Source: Sacculina carcini
Taxonomy: Eukaryota > Arthropoda > Thecostraca > Sacculinidae
Direction of reading: 5' to 3'
DNA length: 64,000 nt
Assembly: GCA_916048095.2 (NCBI GenBank)
Contig: OU696574.1
Coordinates: forward strand, 8,808,587 to 8,872,586
In this document: positions 12,809 through 24,469 of the stretch, in pieces
How the letters are laid out: each line of letters starts with the position of its first letter
Numbering within the stretch: the first letter of the stretch is position 1
Program-made: the position numbers and the translations under genes
Notes under the pieces: generated by a model
What the model was told of the DNA's origin: nothing
Databases searched by the model: none
What the model saw: only the letters and a program-made list of their open reading frames with translations

Positions 12809-13172
12809 TGTAGTATGGAAAAGCAAAACTTAAAAACAAGATATATTAGACAGGCGCGCGTGGGACATCGTTGTCCCACGCGCACCTACAAGACCACACC
12901 ACAAAGCGAGCACGCCCGAACACGACTCCCTCCACGAACTCAGAGGACAATACAAGGACACCATTGCATACGCGCACACACACTCGCATACACATGCAGA
13001 GCAAACCAACGCCACCACGACACTCGACACTTGCAATCTTGCACACTCCTCGCTGCAATACATGCACATGCACACACACTCGCACACAAACATACATACA
13101 CAATGCGCAAACACCACACCATCAAACACAAGAAGCATAATTCCACACACACAACGAAAACCTCTAACTACA
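12809..13172. repeat. Left LTR of the TRIM-like element
   Basis: 364 bp, TGTAGT to ACTACA. It contains a perfect 12-bp-arm hairpin at 12856-12883 and CA-rich stretches. Confidence 0.9.
12856..12883. other. Perfect hairpin in the left LTR
   Basis: Arms GCGCGTGGGACA and TGTCCCACGCGC enclose the 4-nt loop TCGT. The same hairpin with loop TCAT is in the other LTR (14011-14038), so the arms are conserved while the loop has changed. It could be a structural RNA element of the retroelement transcript. Confidence 0.85.
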
Positions 13173-13963
13173 CGTCCCCCTGTTTCTTGAGAAACAAATA
13201 TATGAAAAACGCCAACACAGCAACAAAAGATGAAAAGCGAACACAAACACAGATATATACAATAACAACCACCAAACAAAATCAGCTCGCCCATCCAGCT
13301 CGACCCATCTCGCCCGCCCATCCAGCTCGACGGCTCCACCAGAAACACACAATTGGCTACGGCGAAGCACAACACGTCAGGCCCCAGCGTCCACCACGCT
13401 CCCGCCTCCGCCCGTGCTCTTCCGTGCTCCGCCGCAGCCTGCCGTCTTCTTCATGACCGGCTGCCGCGACAGGGCACAACACCTCGGCCCCAGCACCCAC
13501 CGTGCTCCCGCCGTCAGCTGTGCTCTTCAGCACCCTGTCGCAGCCGGCCGTGATCCACCTTCGACAAGCCGTCTTGCCTTCCGGGCCACGACGCCTTCTG
13601 CGAATTAAGCAGCTCCTTGCCTACCTCCTTGAGCACCAGCAGCTTCCACCGACTGTTTCACCAGTTCTGCGACATAGCCATCACCAATGCAGGCGGGACG
13701 ACGAGCAACCTCGGCGCAGCTCCCCGACTGCCTCCTTCCCGGCACCATGCTCCACTGCCGTCCCCCTGCACACCCTCTTGCCACGCCGCCGAACACAACC
13801 TCTGTCTTCCACTTTGCCACTGATGCCCAAGGGTCAGTACCACCGCCGCTGCTGAAGTCATTGCGCGTCAGATTCATTCCATTCAACAACAAGAACTACA
13901 CTAATCCGAAAACTACCATAAAAACCACAATAAAATAAAGCAACTGTAAAAGCCGAAATAGCT
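13173..13963. other. Internal region of the TRIM-like element
   Basis: A C-rich stretch in which a block beginning GGCCCCAGCGTCCACCACGC recurs in diverged form about 110 bp later, GGCCCCAGCACCCACCGTGC. Open frames such as 13502-13855 follow from the composition and show no retroviral domain. The sequence just inside the left LTR does not start with TGG, and the stretch before the right LTR is only weakly purine-rich, so the strand of the element is undecided. Confidence 0.6.
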
Positions 13964-14335
13964 TGTAGTATGGAAAAGCAAAACTTAAAAACAAGATATA
14001 TTAGACAGGCGCGCGTGGGACATCATTGTCCCACGCGCACCTACAAGACCACACCACAAAGCAAACACGCCCGAACACGACTCCCTCCACGAACTCAGAG
14101 GACAATACAAGGACACCATTGCATACGCGCACACACACTCGCATACACATGCAGAGCAAACCAACGCCACCACGACACCTGACACTCGACACTTGCAATC
14201 TTGCACACTCCTCGCTGCAATACATGCACATGCACACACACTCGCACACAAACATACATACACAATGCGCAAAGCACCACACCAGCAAACACAAGAAGCA
14301 TAATTCCACACACACAACGAAAACCTCTAACTACA
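13964..14335. repeat. Right LTR of the TRIM-like element
   Basis: 372 bp, TGTAGT to ACTACA, carrying the hairpin at 14011-14038. It differs from the left LTR by a short insertion near 14180 and a handful of substitutions. Confidence 0.9.
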
Positions 14336-14566
14336 GAAACCAAAATGAGTAAATAGTAAGCACAAGCACAAATAGCACAGATCCAAAAATCAAGTGGTAT
14401 GCTCGAACAATAAAATCGACAGAGAATTATTACAGAGAACCTTCACAATAGAAAAAATACAGCAGCAAGGAAGGAAAGGAAGCAGTAACTGTGCTCAAGA
14501 CAGGGAAAAATAAGACAACGAGGATAATTGAAACAATCATGAAACGGAGAAATAGTTGAAACAATA

Positions 14567-15482
14567 TCACAGAGAGGCGAAAGGAGGGAGAGAGTGAGAG
14601 ACGGGATCAAATGAAATGTCAAAAAGGTACAGGCGAAGCCTACGGCGGAATGACCAAAATGTAGAGGCTCGGGTGATATGAGAGGGAAGAGAATTATACA
14701 AGCGAGGGGCGTAAAATAAGAACGATTTAGAGGACCAGGAAGATTCGTTAGATGCACGAGGACAACTGAGAGGAAGAGGGCGACGAGAAGAGTGTGAGTC
14801 AGTGGGAGACAAAAGATTAGCAAGATAAGAAGGTTGGTGAGGATCATGCAGAAGCTTGTAAATGAGACAGCAAAGGCGAAAATGAATTCGTGGGATGATA
14901 GGAAGCCAGTAGAGTTGAAAAAGTAGGTGAGACGTGTGGCGAGAAAAGGTAGGATGAAAGACAAATCGACAAGATTGGTTGATCACACGCTGAAGGATTA
15001 AGAGATGAGAGCGAGGAGCACTAAAGTAAAGCGAGTTGCAGTAGTCTAACCTGGGGAAAATCAGAGTATGAACAAGAGTGATGGCGGAATTTTTATCAAG
15101 ATAGGGACGTATAGGGTAGAGAGAGCGCAGAATAAGACGACAAGTGCGGGCGACAGAAACGATATTGTCAAAGCAGGAGAGCGAAGAGACAAAGATAGAG
15201 CCGATATTGCGAACAGCAGTTGAGATAGGAAATGGGAGAAGAGGAGGTGAAATACGAGGTGGATGGAGGACGATGAACTCAGATTTAGAAGTATTCAAGT
15301 ACAGCTGCCGAGAGGCGGCCCATGAGGAAATTTCAGAAAGTATATCAGAGAGAAAGGAGGGAGTATCAGGAGTGACAGGAATGAGGAATTGGATGTCATC
15401 GGCATAGATTTTGAAAGTAATGGAATGTTTTCGAAGAACAGGGCAAAGAGAAGACATATACAAATTAAATAATAGTGGGCCA
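14567..15482 (-). pseudogene. LINE reverse transcriptase, C-terminal part
   Basis: About 305 codons open from the GPLLF motif, with the catalytic YADD about 24 residues in. The endonuclease and the N-terminal half of the polymerase are absent because of 5' truncation, so no functional protein is expected. The frame is otherwise intact, suggesting a fairly recent insertion. Confidence 0.85.
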
Positions 15483-15901
15483 AAGAAATCACATCACAAA
15501 GAAGCTAGTTAATGCGTCTATTTAGCATTGCTTTTTTATTTTTGTGATTGAAATAGCTCTGACGTCTACATAGTATAGCTTAAGATGTATGATATACCGA
15601 AATATACCAATGGTTGTATGCACTATACAAATGATATGTTTATGCTATTAAATTATCAATATGTTAAATTATCAAAATTATACAATGTTTAGTCGTTTAA
15701 CTAGTTGATTTTTGTATTTTCGCTCAATATTTTTCAGTTGATGTTTCTCTTTAGCTTTTGGCTTTTGGCCCGGCAATGACCCGATTTGGATTGTATGCAC
15801 CCGTCCATGTGTCTTGTTCGAAAATCAAAGCATTAATAATTAACTTGTGCTAGTTTATATGCGCCAATAAGATTGACACACGTAACCCCTTCGGCTGTGC
15901 T

Positions 15902-16338
15902 CAGTGGCGTAGCAAAAAAGGACAAATAAATACGTCCGTTTGCGACCGGTAAATTCTAGAAAGCAAAACGCAATTCACTTAAGACAAGCTTATTGAATGA
16001 TTTTTATCCCAATAATCAGCCACTTCAACTTGCTCAAAGCTGATTGTATGAAATTCTAGCAGCTAGCAGCTAAGTGGATCGTCCTTCAATAAATAAAACA
16101 TGCTTATTTTTCACATTTGACGTCTGGATGCACACGTTGTATGTCAGTGAAAATGTGACCAATTCAGCTTGTTATATACGCCAGCCCAATACTATCATAC
16201 AGTTTCGCTATTATTTACAAAACCATATATGAACATATAAATATATCATGATGACATAAGTTGCAAGAGCAATCAATTGGGTGAGAAATGGTCATTGTTG
16301 TTCCGCCCCGGGCGTGGGATGGTCTAAATACGCCACTG
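15902..16338. mobile_element. MITE with CAGTGGCGTA ends
   Basis: Left end CAGTGGCGTAGC and right end ATACGCCACTG are inverted repeats. The same termini delimit 24776-25241. No clear 8-bp duplication is visible here, so hAT origin is inferred from the sister copy. Confidence 0.6.
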
Positions 16339-17893
16339 CTTGCATGGAACATCATCAAACGGACGTTTCCGATATGGAGACGTAACATCTGTCACGCCAT
16401 TGCAGAGTGTACGAACAGACATTAAGATAGGCATCATGATGGGTACGCATCAGCGCGCTACACAAGCACGTTTTCCTTCTAGCTTTCCATCTTTCCGATA
16501 AGAGGGAAGTGCCTACCTCAGAAACATGCTAATACAACGTAAATATAGATAAATATATAAATAATTGGAATAATTGTGAGAAAAAAGTGCAAAAACTTGA
16601 TGATGAGTAGGAAAATAGTAAAGCAAACGCTATCATTGATTATGAATTTGAGATGTATAAAACAAAACGCGTTTTCTTTCGTCAACTCACAATTTACAAT
16701 GTACGAAAGTGTATTCTAAAATGTATGAATTTTTCCATATTTCACTCGAAATTTTGTACGACGATGTTTTTTGATATTTTTTCTATTGCCGAGACTGAAA
16801 AGGAAACCTATGAAAGTGCTGCAAGCAATTTATTTTAATAAACTTGGCTTAATTACTATGTCTGTGAATGCTAGAAAAGTTATGATAAATTTAGATCGAT
16901 CAGAGACTAGCTGAACAAGCGTATTGAGCGTGGCGAAAACATTCACCAGATATAAATACAATTATAAATATATGAAAAAATATACTTTACGCAATTGACT
17001 TTTCATTGAGGTATGTGCGCAGAAATTAAATCGGCTGAAAATAATTAAGAATCCATTCAATTGACCAACTGAGTCAACTATGAACACACTAATGCATGAT
17101 GGTTGTCATCCCCCCGGGCCTCGACACAAATCTACACCCCAGCCAGCAGGACAATTATATGTCCACATATTACACGTTCTATATTTAAAGAACTTAATTA
17201 TAATGAAGCATTTAATTCGCATTAATTTGAACTAGCTGAAAATATTGGCCAGCTTTGCTATACAGTTGCTGGTGGAATTTTCAGTGCTCCATTCAGCGCT
17301 CGTAACATGCAAGTATGGTTGCTATAGCGCTCTGCACTAATTGAATACGAACAACACCTGAACAGATCCAACAGCGTGTGAGTTAATTGCGTGAGAGGTG
17401 GCCGGGTTTGTTTGCACTCTGGCAGAGCATTGATCTTACCTAGTGCGTTTGTTGCGACCAGCGACAACCTTGCAGTAATTGCATGGATGAGTGTTGATCA
17501 GCAACAGTTGGCCAATAATCCGACGTTGTAGGAAAATAAATAAAAGAAGCAGACACACACACAAACACACACACAATCACACGCGTACACAAGCGTGTTC
17601 ACAAACCAGAAAGCCACGAACTCGCACAGAATCACTTCATCAAACACTCGCTGTCATTTTCTATACGTCTAGAGTGGATGCAGGGCGGCAAAAACAAGTG
17701 ACTAGCTCATCACAGGATATATGAAGACAGCAGTGAGAGAACTTTTGTAAGCATAAACCTCACTCGACACTCTATGAGACGCTCACTTTAAAACCGGTCG
17801 CCCACACTCTGAAAACGACACATTGCCAACGTTCTCTGCTGCTACACACACGCGCGCAATTATAACGGGTGTGCTGCAGTGTTGTGACAACGA
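16339..17893. other. Intergenic DNA with a MITE family F remnant
   Basis: About 17047-17140 (ATTGACCAACTGAGTCAACT ... CTCGACACAAATCTACACCC) is the end of a family F MITE. The rest is unrecognised apart from a short CA cluster near 17550-17590. Confidence 0.5.
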
Positions 17894-18097
17894 GTGAAAA
17901 TATGGCGCAGGCTGTTATCTGTTGTGTGCCTGGCTGAGCACTACGGCCTGACAGCGACGGATGCCGTATCGTCGGCGTCGACGGCAGACTTCGTCGACGC
18001 CGACGTGTTCCGCACGTTGTTATCGATGATCCGAGCGAGATGCGGTGGTCCTGGTCCTGGTGGTGGTGGCAACGGTGACGCGACACAAGCAAACTAG
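17894..18097 (+). CDS. Possible coding exon, product unknown
   Basis: A GC-rich island inside AT-rich DNA is open in one frame, ending with ADFVDADVFRTLLSMIRARC, then GGPGPGGGGNGDATQAN and a TAG. The codons (GTC GAC GCC GAC GTG TTC CGC) resemble those of the CNNM gene. There is no good ATG in this frame. GTGCTGCAG just upstream could be an acceptor, which would make this a 3' terminal exon. A long CA tract follows the stop. I recognise no domain and cannot link it to another exon. Confidence 0.25.
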   Translation: MKIWRRLLSVVCLAEHYGLTATDAVSSASTADFVDADVFRTLLSMIRARCGGPGPGGGGNGDATQAN

Positions 18098-18114
18098 CCC
18101 AAGCCAAGCACTCA

Positions 18115-18130
18115 AACACACACACACACA

Positions 18131-18223
<93 letters not shown>

Positions 18224-18300
18224 GCACACAAACAGACGCATTCCCACTCGAGTGTAGAAAGTACACGCAAACACACACACACACAGACATATACACACAA
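18115..18300. repeat. (CA)n microsatellites
   Basis: A long CA run (about 18115-18222), a short unique spacer, then further CA repeats to about 18300. Confidence 0.95.
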
Positions 18301-18525
18301 ACACGCACATTCTCATACACACTAAAACACACATACACATACACACAGACGAACGGGAGAGCATACGCGCACCCATTCACACGCTAAATTGCAATGTGCC
18401 GGTGAGTACACATGAAGTTGCTTGAGCTGAACAAACTTGCATCGTTTGAGCGACTGTGTGTGTAGAGTGTTGGGTTACAAACAAATGTTACAAACTTATC
18501 AACCAGCTGCTAAACCAGTATTTGA

Positions 18526-18584
18526 GCAAGTAAGTAAGTACGTAAGTAAGCAAATAAGTAAGTTAGTAAGTGTGAGTAAGTAAG
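18526..18584. repeat. (TAAG)n tandem repeat
   Basis: Imperfect TAAG units directly upstream of the tRNA-like SINE head. Confidence 0.85.
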
Positions 18585-18830
18585 TCCGCCTCGTAGCCGA
18601 GTGGCTAAGACGCACGCTCTGTGAACATGCGGTCCAGGGTTCGATTCCCTGGAGAGGTGAAACGGTTGGATTCGTTTCTTAAAGGGATAGCCCAATTGCC
18701 GCAGGGCGGGTTTCATATGCGCTTGCAGTAGTGCAGTTTCTGTATGCTGGTTGCGTGACTGCGATAACCTGTGTGTGGCGGCCGGACCTGCGGTGTGCCA
18801 GCCGGGGCCGTGACAGGCTTTGTCCTCGCT
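18585..18830 (+). mobile_element. tRNA-derived SINE, family 2, interrupted by hAT B
   Basis: The head resembles a class II-type tRNA. An A-box-like TAGCCGAGTGG (18594-18604) and a perfect B-box GGTTCGATTCC (18638-18648) form a pol III internal promoter. The tRNA cannot fold fully and a long unrelated body follows, so it is a SINE rather than a functional gene. A diverged copy of the head lies on the - strand at about 54160-54225. The 3' side is broken by the hAT element at 18831. Confidence 0.75.
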
Positions 18831-20347
18831 TAGAGATGCGACCTCGAAAAAAACGACGGTTTTTTTGTTTTTAAACCGTTTTTTTGCCAAAAAAACCGCG
18901 ACCAAAAAAACACGTTTTTTTGTTTTTTTAAGAGTCATGAAAAAATTCAAATTACGGAAATGATATATTTGGGATGTTAAATGAATTATTTTGTATCAAC
19001 ACATGAGTTATACATGCTATTAGTGACCCTATCAAATTGAATTATCATTGAATATGCACAATATAATTGTTATAATGTGTCTGAAAGCCCTAATATCATT
19101 GCTTGCACAGTACTGTTAGGCACTTCTATGTACAGTACATTTGAGAACCGTTTTAAATGCTAAAATCTGAAACCGTTTTAAAAAAAACAACAGGTGGCAT
19201 AAGTTTTTATTATTTTTTACATATTACTTTTTTCCTACCATAAATGAACTACGTTGATTATAATAAGTTTCATCATTTAATTCAGCAGATCAATTATGTG
19301 CAACAATAAAAGTACAAACACTGCAAATATTTACACAAATACTACAAATATACACACAAGCTTAGTGTCCCTAATGAAACTACGAATAAAAGCGGGTCAC
19401 ATTAATCAGGGTGGCAATCCTGACCAGAAAAACGGGCAATATTTTCGTGTTGGAAAAAAACGACTGAGGAAATATATTTAATGTACAAAAAGGTATTTGG
19501 ACACAAATTACTACATCAAAGAAACCATCATCCATAAAACCAGTTCTAAAAACAGGTTACTAATAAAAAACCAATTAATTTGGTTCAAATTTCCTTGATA
19601 TGCCGCCAATTTTTTTCTAAATCTCTACATCTACGAAAACCGTTTTTAAAAAAATATTTTGAAAAAAACCATGGTTAAAAAAACAGTTTAAATCAAGTGG
19701 TTTAACCAGTCGCTTATACGTACCAGCAGGCTTCTTGCTATACAAAAGGTATTTGAACGTACATCAATAAAATCTATCTTACATAGATACTGCTTTAGAA
19801 AACATTGTTTCATTAAAAAACGTTAAATATACGTTTGTCAAAAAAACACTTGACCAACCAATTAACTTGTCTTGTTCTGCTGTCAACATTTTCTGAATCT
19901 GTACATTAATTAAACGAATTTAAAACCAATTTGAAAAACATCATTGTATTTTTTCATAAAAAACATGGTTTCTTTGAAAAAACATGATTACTAAATGAAT
20001 TTGTTTTGTTCTGCTGACAAACAATTTAAAATATCCACATAATTATAACCATCTTTGAAAACATGGGTTTTCTCAATGAGAAAACCTAAACCACCGGATC
20101 CGGATGCACTTTCAAACAGTCTCCTGAGGTATTTATTGCTAAATGTTTTTGTTTTTTATACTATTATCAAATTATCTTTGAAATAAGACACGTAAATATG
20201 TACAAAACGTCAATTATTCTCGTTTCTATGTACTAAAATCCAACATCCGATGGCAATTGGGGCTAATTCTTAAAAAACAAAACAAAAAAAAACATGTTTT
20301 TTTGCAAAAATAACCGCAACCAAAGAAACGGTTTTTTTGCATCACTA
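18831..20347. mobile_element. Non-autonomous hAT element B, copy 1, 1517 bp
   Basis: Ends TAGAGATGC and (inverted) TAGTGATGC fit the TAGNGNTGC terminus of many hAT elements. TCCTCGCT is perfectly duplicated at 18823-18830 and 20348-20355. The interior is dominated by A/T runs alternating with unique stretches such as AATTGGGGCTAATTCTTAA, and no transposase is seen. It matches 58935-60517 along its length in inverted orientation. Confidence 0.93.
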
Positions 20348-20355
20348 TCCTCGCT

Positions 20356-22596
20356 AAACTAGTCTTTCCACTGCTGTGTTCAAATGCGTAATTATCATAT
20401 GATAAGTTGATGTTAGTGAAGCATGAGAACTCACTGTGAATACTCGTGAATACATTTGTATTGGTGTGATTTCATTTGGATAGAAAATTAGATAGTCAAT
20501 TGGAAACCTGACTAATGCACGCAATTTACTTATTTATTGCATATATTTTCCATGTTTATAAAGTCAGACAATATTGACGGCCAACAAGCGAAATTAGTTG
20601 AAATTATTTCCAACCGTGTTATAACTGGGAGGCAATAACTAGGTCACGTCTATGAAATTGGCTACAAAATTATATTCCAATAGGTCTACCCTGGTTCACT
20701 GGGCTGAAAAATGACCCATAATTGCATCATGCGACGAGAAAAAGCTGGCGAATTCAAAAGCGATAAACTTTGCGACTTGTGACTTTAGTCGACATATTTA
20801 GCTCCACGTCAACATGTATTTCCTATTGCGTAAGACATAAGCGCCAAAGACAAACAACCAGAAAGTATTGGAAACCCTAGAATGAACAGAAAAGGGAAGA
20901 AATAACAAAAAGCAATGGACAAAAACAAAACAGGATAAATACCAAACAGAACAGAGCAAGAACATAAAATCAGCCCGAATGGGACAATTCACGGTGTAAA
21001 AGAGTAAATGGACAACAGTAATAATTTGCAGCAGACAAAAAGCGATAATGCACAAATTACAAACAACATGATACCTGGAATAATCTTACAGCCTACAAAA
21101 AGCATACAAATGGTTCTACAATGACTTATGCTGAAGCAAATATTTTTTTTTCCAATCACTAGTAATACAATTACTAGAAATACGTAAATTAATACACAAT
21201 GAGAATTTAGCATCATCGAAAGTCAGATTACTCCAAAAAATATTTAACACAATGTATTATGAGTTCGCACATATAGGATCCACAAATACACATGATATAT
21301 ATACGAAAAATTCACCCTGGTAGAAGCGCACATAATCAAATCGCAAGCACAAACACTGAGAAACATAATTTACTGTCAGATAAAGCTTCATTCAGACTGC
21401 AGAAGCTAATCCCGTTCATTTGCATAATTGCAGTCCGCTCCAGTCAACACCAACTGAATTTGACATCGTATTCAACCTAGAATTCATATACACATACCTG
21501 GATGTGTATTTTTGGGTGATATGGGAAATGCTGGACGTGAATACATACACGTAAAATAGTATGTTGTGGTGACTAGTTGTACGTTCAGAACTATCTAGTC
21601 TCCACACAAAATCGCATACGGTGCTAGTCAACGTATTCATAACGTATAATCGGTTTTCAGTGGATATTATCTATTTAAGCTGAATTGTAACAGATTTCGT
21701 TTAATTAAAATAACTAAACCTGAATTAAAAATACGTTCTCTAGATAAGCCAGATTGATATAGAACGCACCGGGGGCGACGTCAAGAATCATAATGACAAT
21801 GAGCATAATCTTGTAAACTTTGACATATTATGCCACCATTTCAGTGCAAATGTCTTACCACTCTATTTCAATTGTCATACCACTAACAAAGCCGCTATAA
21901 TACAGCAGTCGTGCATTTGTGCAAATTGGATTGTGTTGTTCGTCTTTGGCCACTTCGCAAAATATCCCGCCTTTCTTCCTGTGACTGTGCTCCTTAAACT
22001 CTACACGCCCGTGCTTGTACATAATTCGATAGATAAGACAAAGAGAGAATGTCGTTAGTCGCGGAGTATTTGAATGTTGAGCGAAACGAGTGTTCTCTCA
22101 TATATATTCGTTGATTTTTTCGTTATTATCTTAAGCAGTCTGTCGTATGATTGAATATATACACTTATTCAGTCTTTTGATTTAATAATTTCATTTGATT
22201 CATCGTACATTTCACGGGGCCACCGCAACATGGTAATAGTGCCTGCACTCTTCCGCTTCTATAATAATTAAGAGCACTATTAATAATCCTGACATTTTCT
22301 GATGAGTATCTAGTGTTGCACTCACAACTCACTCACAATAATCAAGCTCGTAGATGTCGCAATGTCAATTGGGTTGTCTTCATTGTTTCCGCTGCATCGT
22401 TCGTTCGCGTTCGTGTGCAATTAACGCAAATGTGAGCAGGTATATGCACTATCATATTCAGTCACATTGATCCGAGTGAAAAACGTGCTCAGTCTTGAAA
22501 CATCATCTAACACTACCTGTTTTGCACCTCTGTACAGTGCTTGTCTCAAAATCCGACAGTCCCAAAATCGAAAACAAGCAGCTGGGTAGACAATTC
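20356..22596. other. Intergenic DNA, no gene recognised
   Basis: Includes a T-poor stretch at about 20800-21230 whose - strand is T-rich and open but low-complexity. Nothing conserved is seen. Confidence 0.4.
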
Positions 22597-22604
22597 TATA
22601 TAAA
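22597..22604 (+). promoter_or_regulatory. TATA box of the His-rich peptide gene
   Basis: TATATAAA in the context TTCTATATAAATATAAAA lies about 120 bp upstream of the ATG at 22720. This would place initiation near 22625-22632, where GTCATGCATT resembles an initiator, and give a leader of about 90 nt. Confidence 0.5.
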
Positions 22605-22719
22605 TATAAAAAGACAGCGTTGTCATGCATTGCTGTATATGTAACCACACAACATTCAATAAACCGCTGCATCTCTTTGCGAGTGAATAACTCCTGGTGG
22701 ACGGTTTGATAGTGAGAAA

Positions 22720-22929
22720 ATGAGGATTGCCATAATCAGTGTGCTCCTATTGGCCAGCATGTGGCATGTGTCTGAAGCCTGTAGCACGGATCTCATCACC
22801 CAGTTGATCACGGGATTACAAGGAGCCACTTTCAACGTGAACGTCGGAGGAGGAAGACCTCACAGACCACACGGACATCACCACCATCATCACAATATTA
22901 AAACAACTACAACGTCATCCACTGGATAG
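22720..22929 (+). CDS. Secreted histidine-rich small peptide
   Basis: A 69-residue frame from ATG (context GAGAAAATGA) to TAG. Residues 1-20 (MRIAIISVLLLASMWHVSEA) form a classic signal peptide with a likely cut after SEA. The predicted 49-residue mature peptide has one cysteine at its start, an amphipathic stretch (STDLITQLITGLQGATFNVN), a GGGRPHRPHG segment, six consecutive histidines and a Thr/Ser tail. Upstream lies a good TATA box. AATAAA occurs near 23315. No family is recognised. His clusters suggest metal binding or antimicrobial activity, but that is inference. It appears intronless. Confidence 0.55.
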   Translation: MRIAIISVLLLASMWHVSEACSTDLITQLITGLQGATFNVNVGGGRPHRPHGHHHHHHNIKTTTTSSTG

Positions 22930-23777
22930 CAAGGTTGAAGAACACGGTTAACAAGGTTGAAGACCGTCGTCATTACAGAACAACAAATAATGCTGCTGTA
23001 CACACCACCGTGAAATTCATTTGCCATGCCTGGAAGAGAACAAGTTATAGACCGCTGTGCCTCCATGATATTGAAAAATCAAGGTGCAATTGACAGATTG
23101 ATATTTTAAACTGTACGAATTTAGACAACCTTGTATTGTACACACATCACTGTTTGGTACGTATGCATATAATATATGTATATACCCGTGTGTATATATA
23201 TATAGATTAGGGTGAGTTGAATTTTAACATTTTTCAGAATTATAACCGAAGTTAAGTTGAGGTAGATGCAGTTGTTCATCCTGATCGCAAAACTATATTT
23301 TCATTATTGCAATTAATAAAACTACCTTTTCCGTAAATCAAGTTTAAAATTTTATTTTTGCAGTAATATTGCGTGGGTGTACCGCTTAATGATATGCTGG
23401 GATTTTCAAAAATTATCTTTGAATTGTAATTGAAGTCAGCGTGAAAGAGGTGCAGTTTTGTACGCAGATTTGCAATATATATTTTTAGGATATTAATGGA
23501 TAAATTTATTTTTGTAGAATTCAGCTGAAAGGGCCGTTTTCTAATAAAATTTCGGGTGTGCAAAAATGAACTGACTTGGTCCAATATTTTTGTTTTTGCT
23601 GCAATATTTGTGGTAATAGTGAAACACGAGGACAGATCCCCCACTTTGTGTCCAATGTGTTTGATATCTACATATAATATCAATATTATTGATTTAGTTA
23701 TTTATTACAGGAAAGTCGCACACGTACGTAGCACACACGCATAAACACGCACTAAGGCAACACACATCACTGCACAA
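22930..23777. other. Probable 3' UTR and flank of the peptide gene
   Basis: Direct sequence similarity inside the UTR (CAAGGTTGAAGAACACGGTTA / CAAGGTTGAAGACCG) is visible near 22930-22970. An AATAAA lies at about 23315-23320. Otherwise nothing is recognised. Confidence 0.3.
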
Positions 23778-23828
<51 letters not shown>

Positions 23829-23829
23829 C
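23778..23829. repeat. (CA)n(TA)n compound microsatellite
   Basis: CA repeats running directly into TA repeats. From 23830 to 24206 nothing is recognised. Confidence 0.95.
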
Positions 23830-24214
23830 GTTTCTATTCACTATTTACTCCATGATAATTATATACATTGTAATAAATACAAATTGGCTAGAATAAGTAA
23901 AATAGAAATAAATAGAAAGTAAATAAGTAAACAGATATAGTAATACTAATAAATTGTGCTCCTTCGGTTGTATTCTATTACCCTTGGTCCTGAAACTGCT
24001 CAGATTGTTCTGAGAAAAAACACCATCACTCAACGCAATTTCAATCACCCAATGAAGCTGGACGAAAGTAGCGCTGGAATCGCTTGATTCAGCAGCGATT
24101 TGGAGCCATACACTGAGCATGTCGTCTAGATGCAAATATTCCCGGTGTATGGATCCAATTCGTCGTCGAACAAAGCAATTCCAACGTTGCTTATAATGGT
24201 TTGCATAAGAGACC

Positions 24215-24469
24215 CACTGGTGGATTCAGAGGGGGTTCAGGAGGCTGAAGCCCCCCCCCTCCCCAAATTTTTCTATCAACTCCTCATAAACAAGAGGTTC
24301 ACTAAATATTTTCCTAAAAAATATTTTCCTGTAGAATTTGTTGATATAAGCATTGTCGCAAGGACGTTGTATAGTGATGCATGCACATGATTGATCGCCC
24401 CCGAATTTCATTCCCTCCTCCCCAAATTATTTCAGTCCCTTCCAAAATTGCATTCTGGATCTGCCAATG
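24215..24469. mobile_element. hAT-type MITE, family E, 255 bp
   Basis: Termini CACTGGTGGATTCAGA and (inverted) CATTGGCAGATCCAGA. AAGAGACC is perfectly duplicated at 24207-24214 and 24470-24477. The interior has C-rich runs and no coding capacity. Confidence 0.9.

Larger units (their letters stand above)
12809..14335. mobile_element. Short LTR-bounded retroelement (TRIM-like), 1527 bp
   Basis: Two direct repeats, 12809-13172 (364 bp) and 13964-14335 (372 bp), nearly identical apart from a few substitutions and a small indel. Each begins TGTAGT and ends ACTACA, the TG...CA short inverted termini of LTRs. GAAAC lies directly before the first (12804-12808) and directly after the second (14336-14340), a perfect 5-bp target duplication. 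The 791-bp interior is C-rich. It has no gag, protease, integrase or polymerase that I recognise, and no clear tRNA-primer site. It is non-autonomous. Confidence 0.9.
12633..15484 (-). mobile_element. 5'-truncated LINE split by an LTR-type element
   Basis: The - strand of 15482-14567 encodes reverse transcriptase from GPLLFNLYM through YADDIQ, LYLNTSKSEFIVL, RLDYCNSLYFSAP, INQSCRFVF, LYWLPIIPRIHFRLCCLIYK and APRLYNSLPSHITRASTF. This covers the catalytic YADD motif to the C-terminus of a CR1/L2-type polymerase. The break at GPLL marks a 5' truncation. The 3' UTR continues at 12808-12633 beyond the inserted 1.5-kb element and ends in a TATAGCGCC motif and GTTGTTGTT tail, as in the 4.7-kb copy. 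ATCACAA at 12626-12632 and 15493-15499 is a possible target duplication. Confidence 0.85.

Noticed and set aside
12815..13456. 213-codon frame across the left LTR
   Set aside because: It runs through LTR and C-rich interior without any recognisable domain, and the frame is not kept in the other LTR.
18585..18655. Functional tRNA gene
   Set aside because: It has A- and B-boxes but no consistent acceptor stem, and it continues into a SINE body. The Val-like head at 50589 is likewise part of a SINE.
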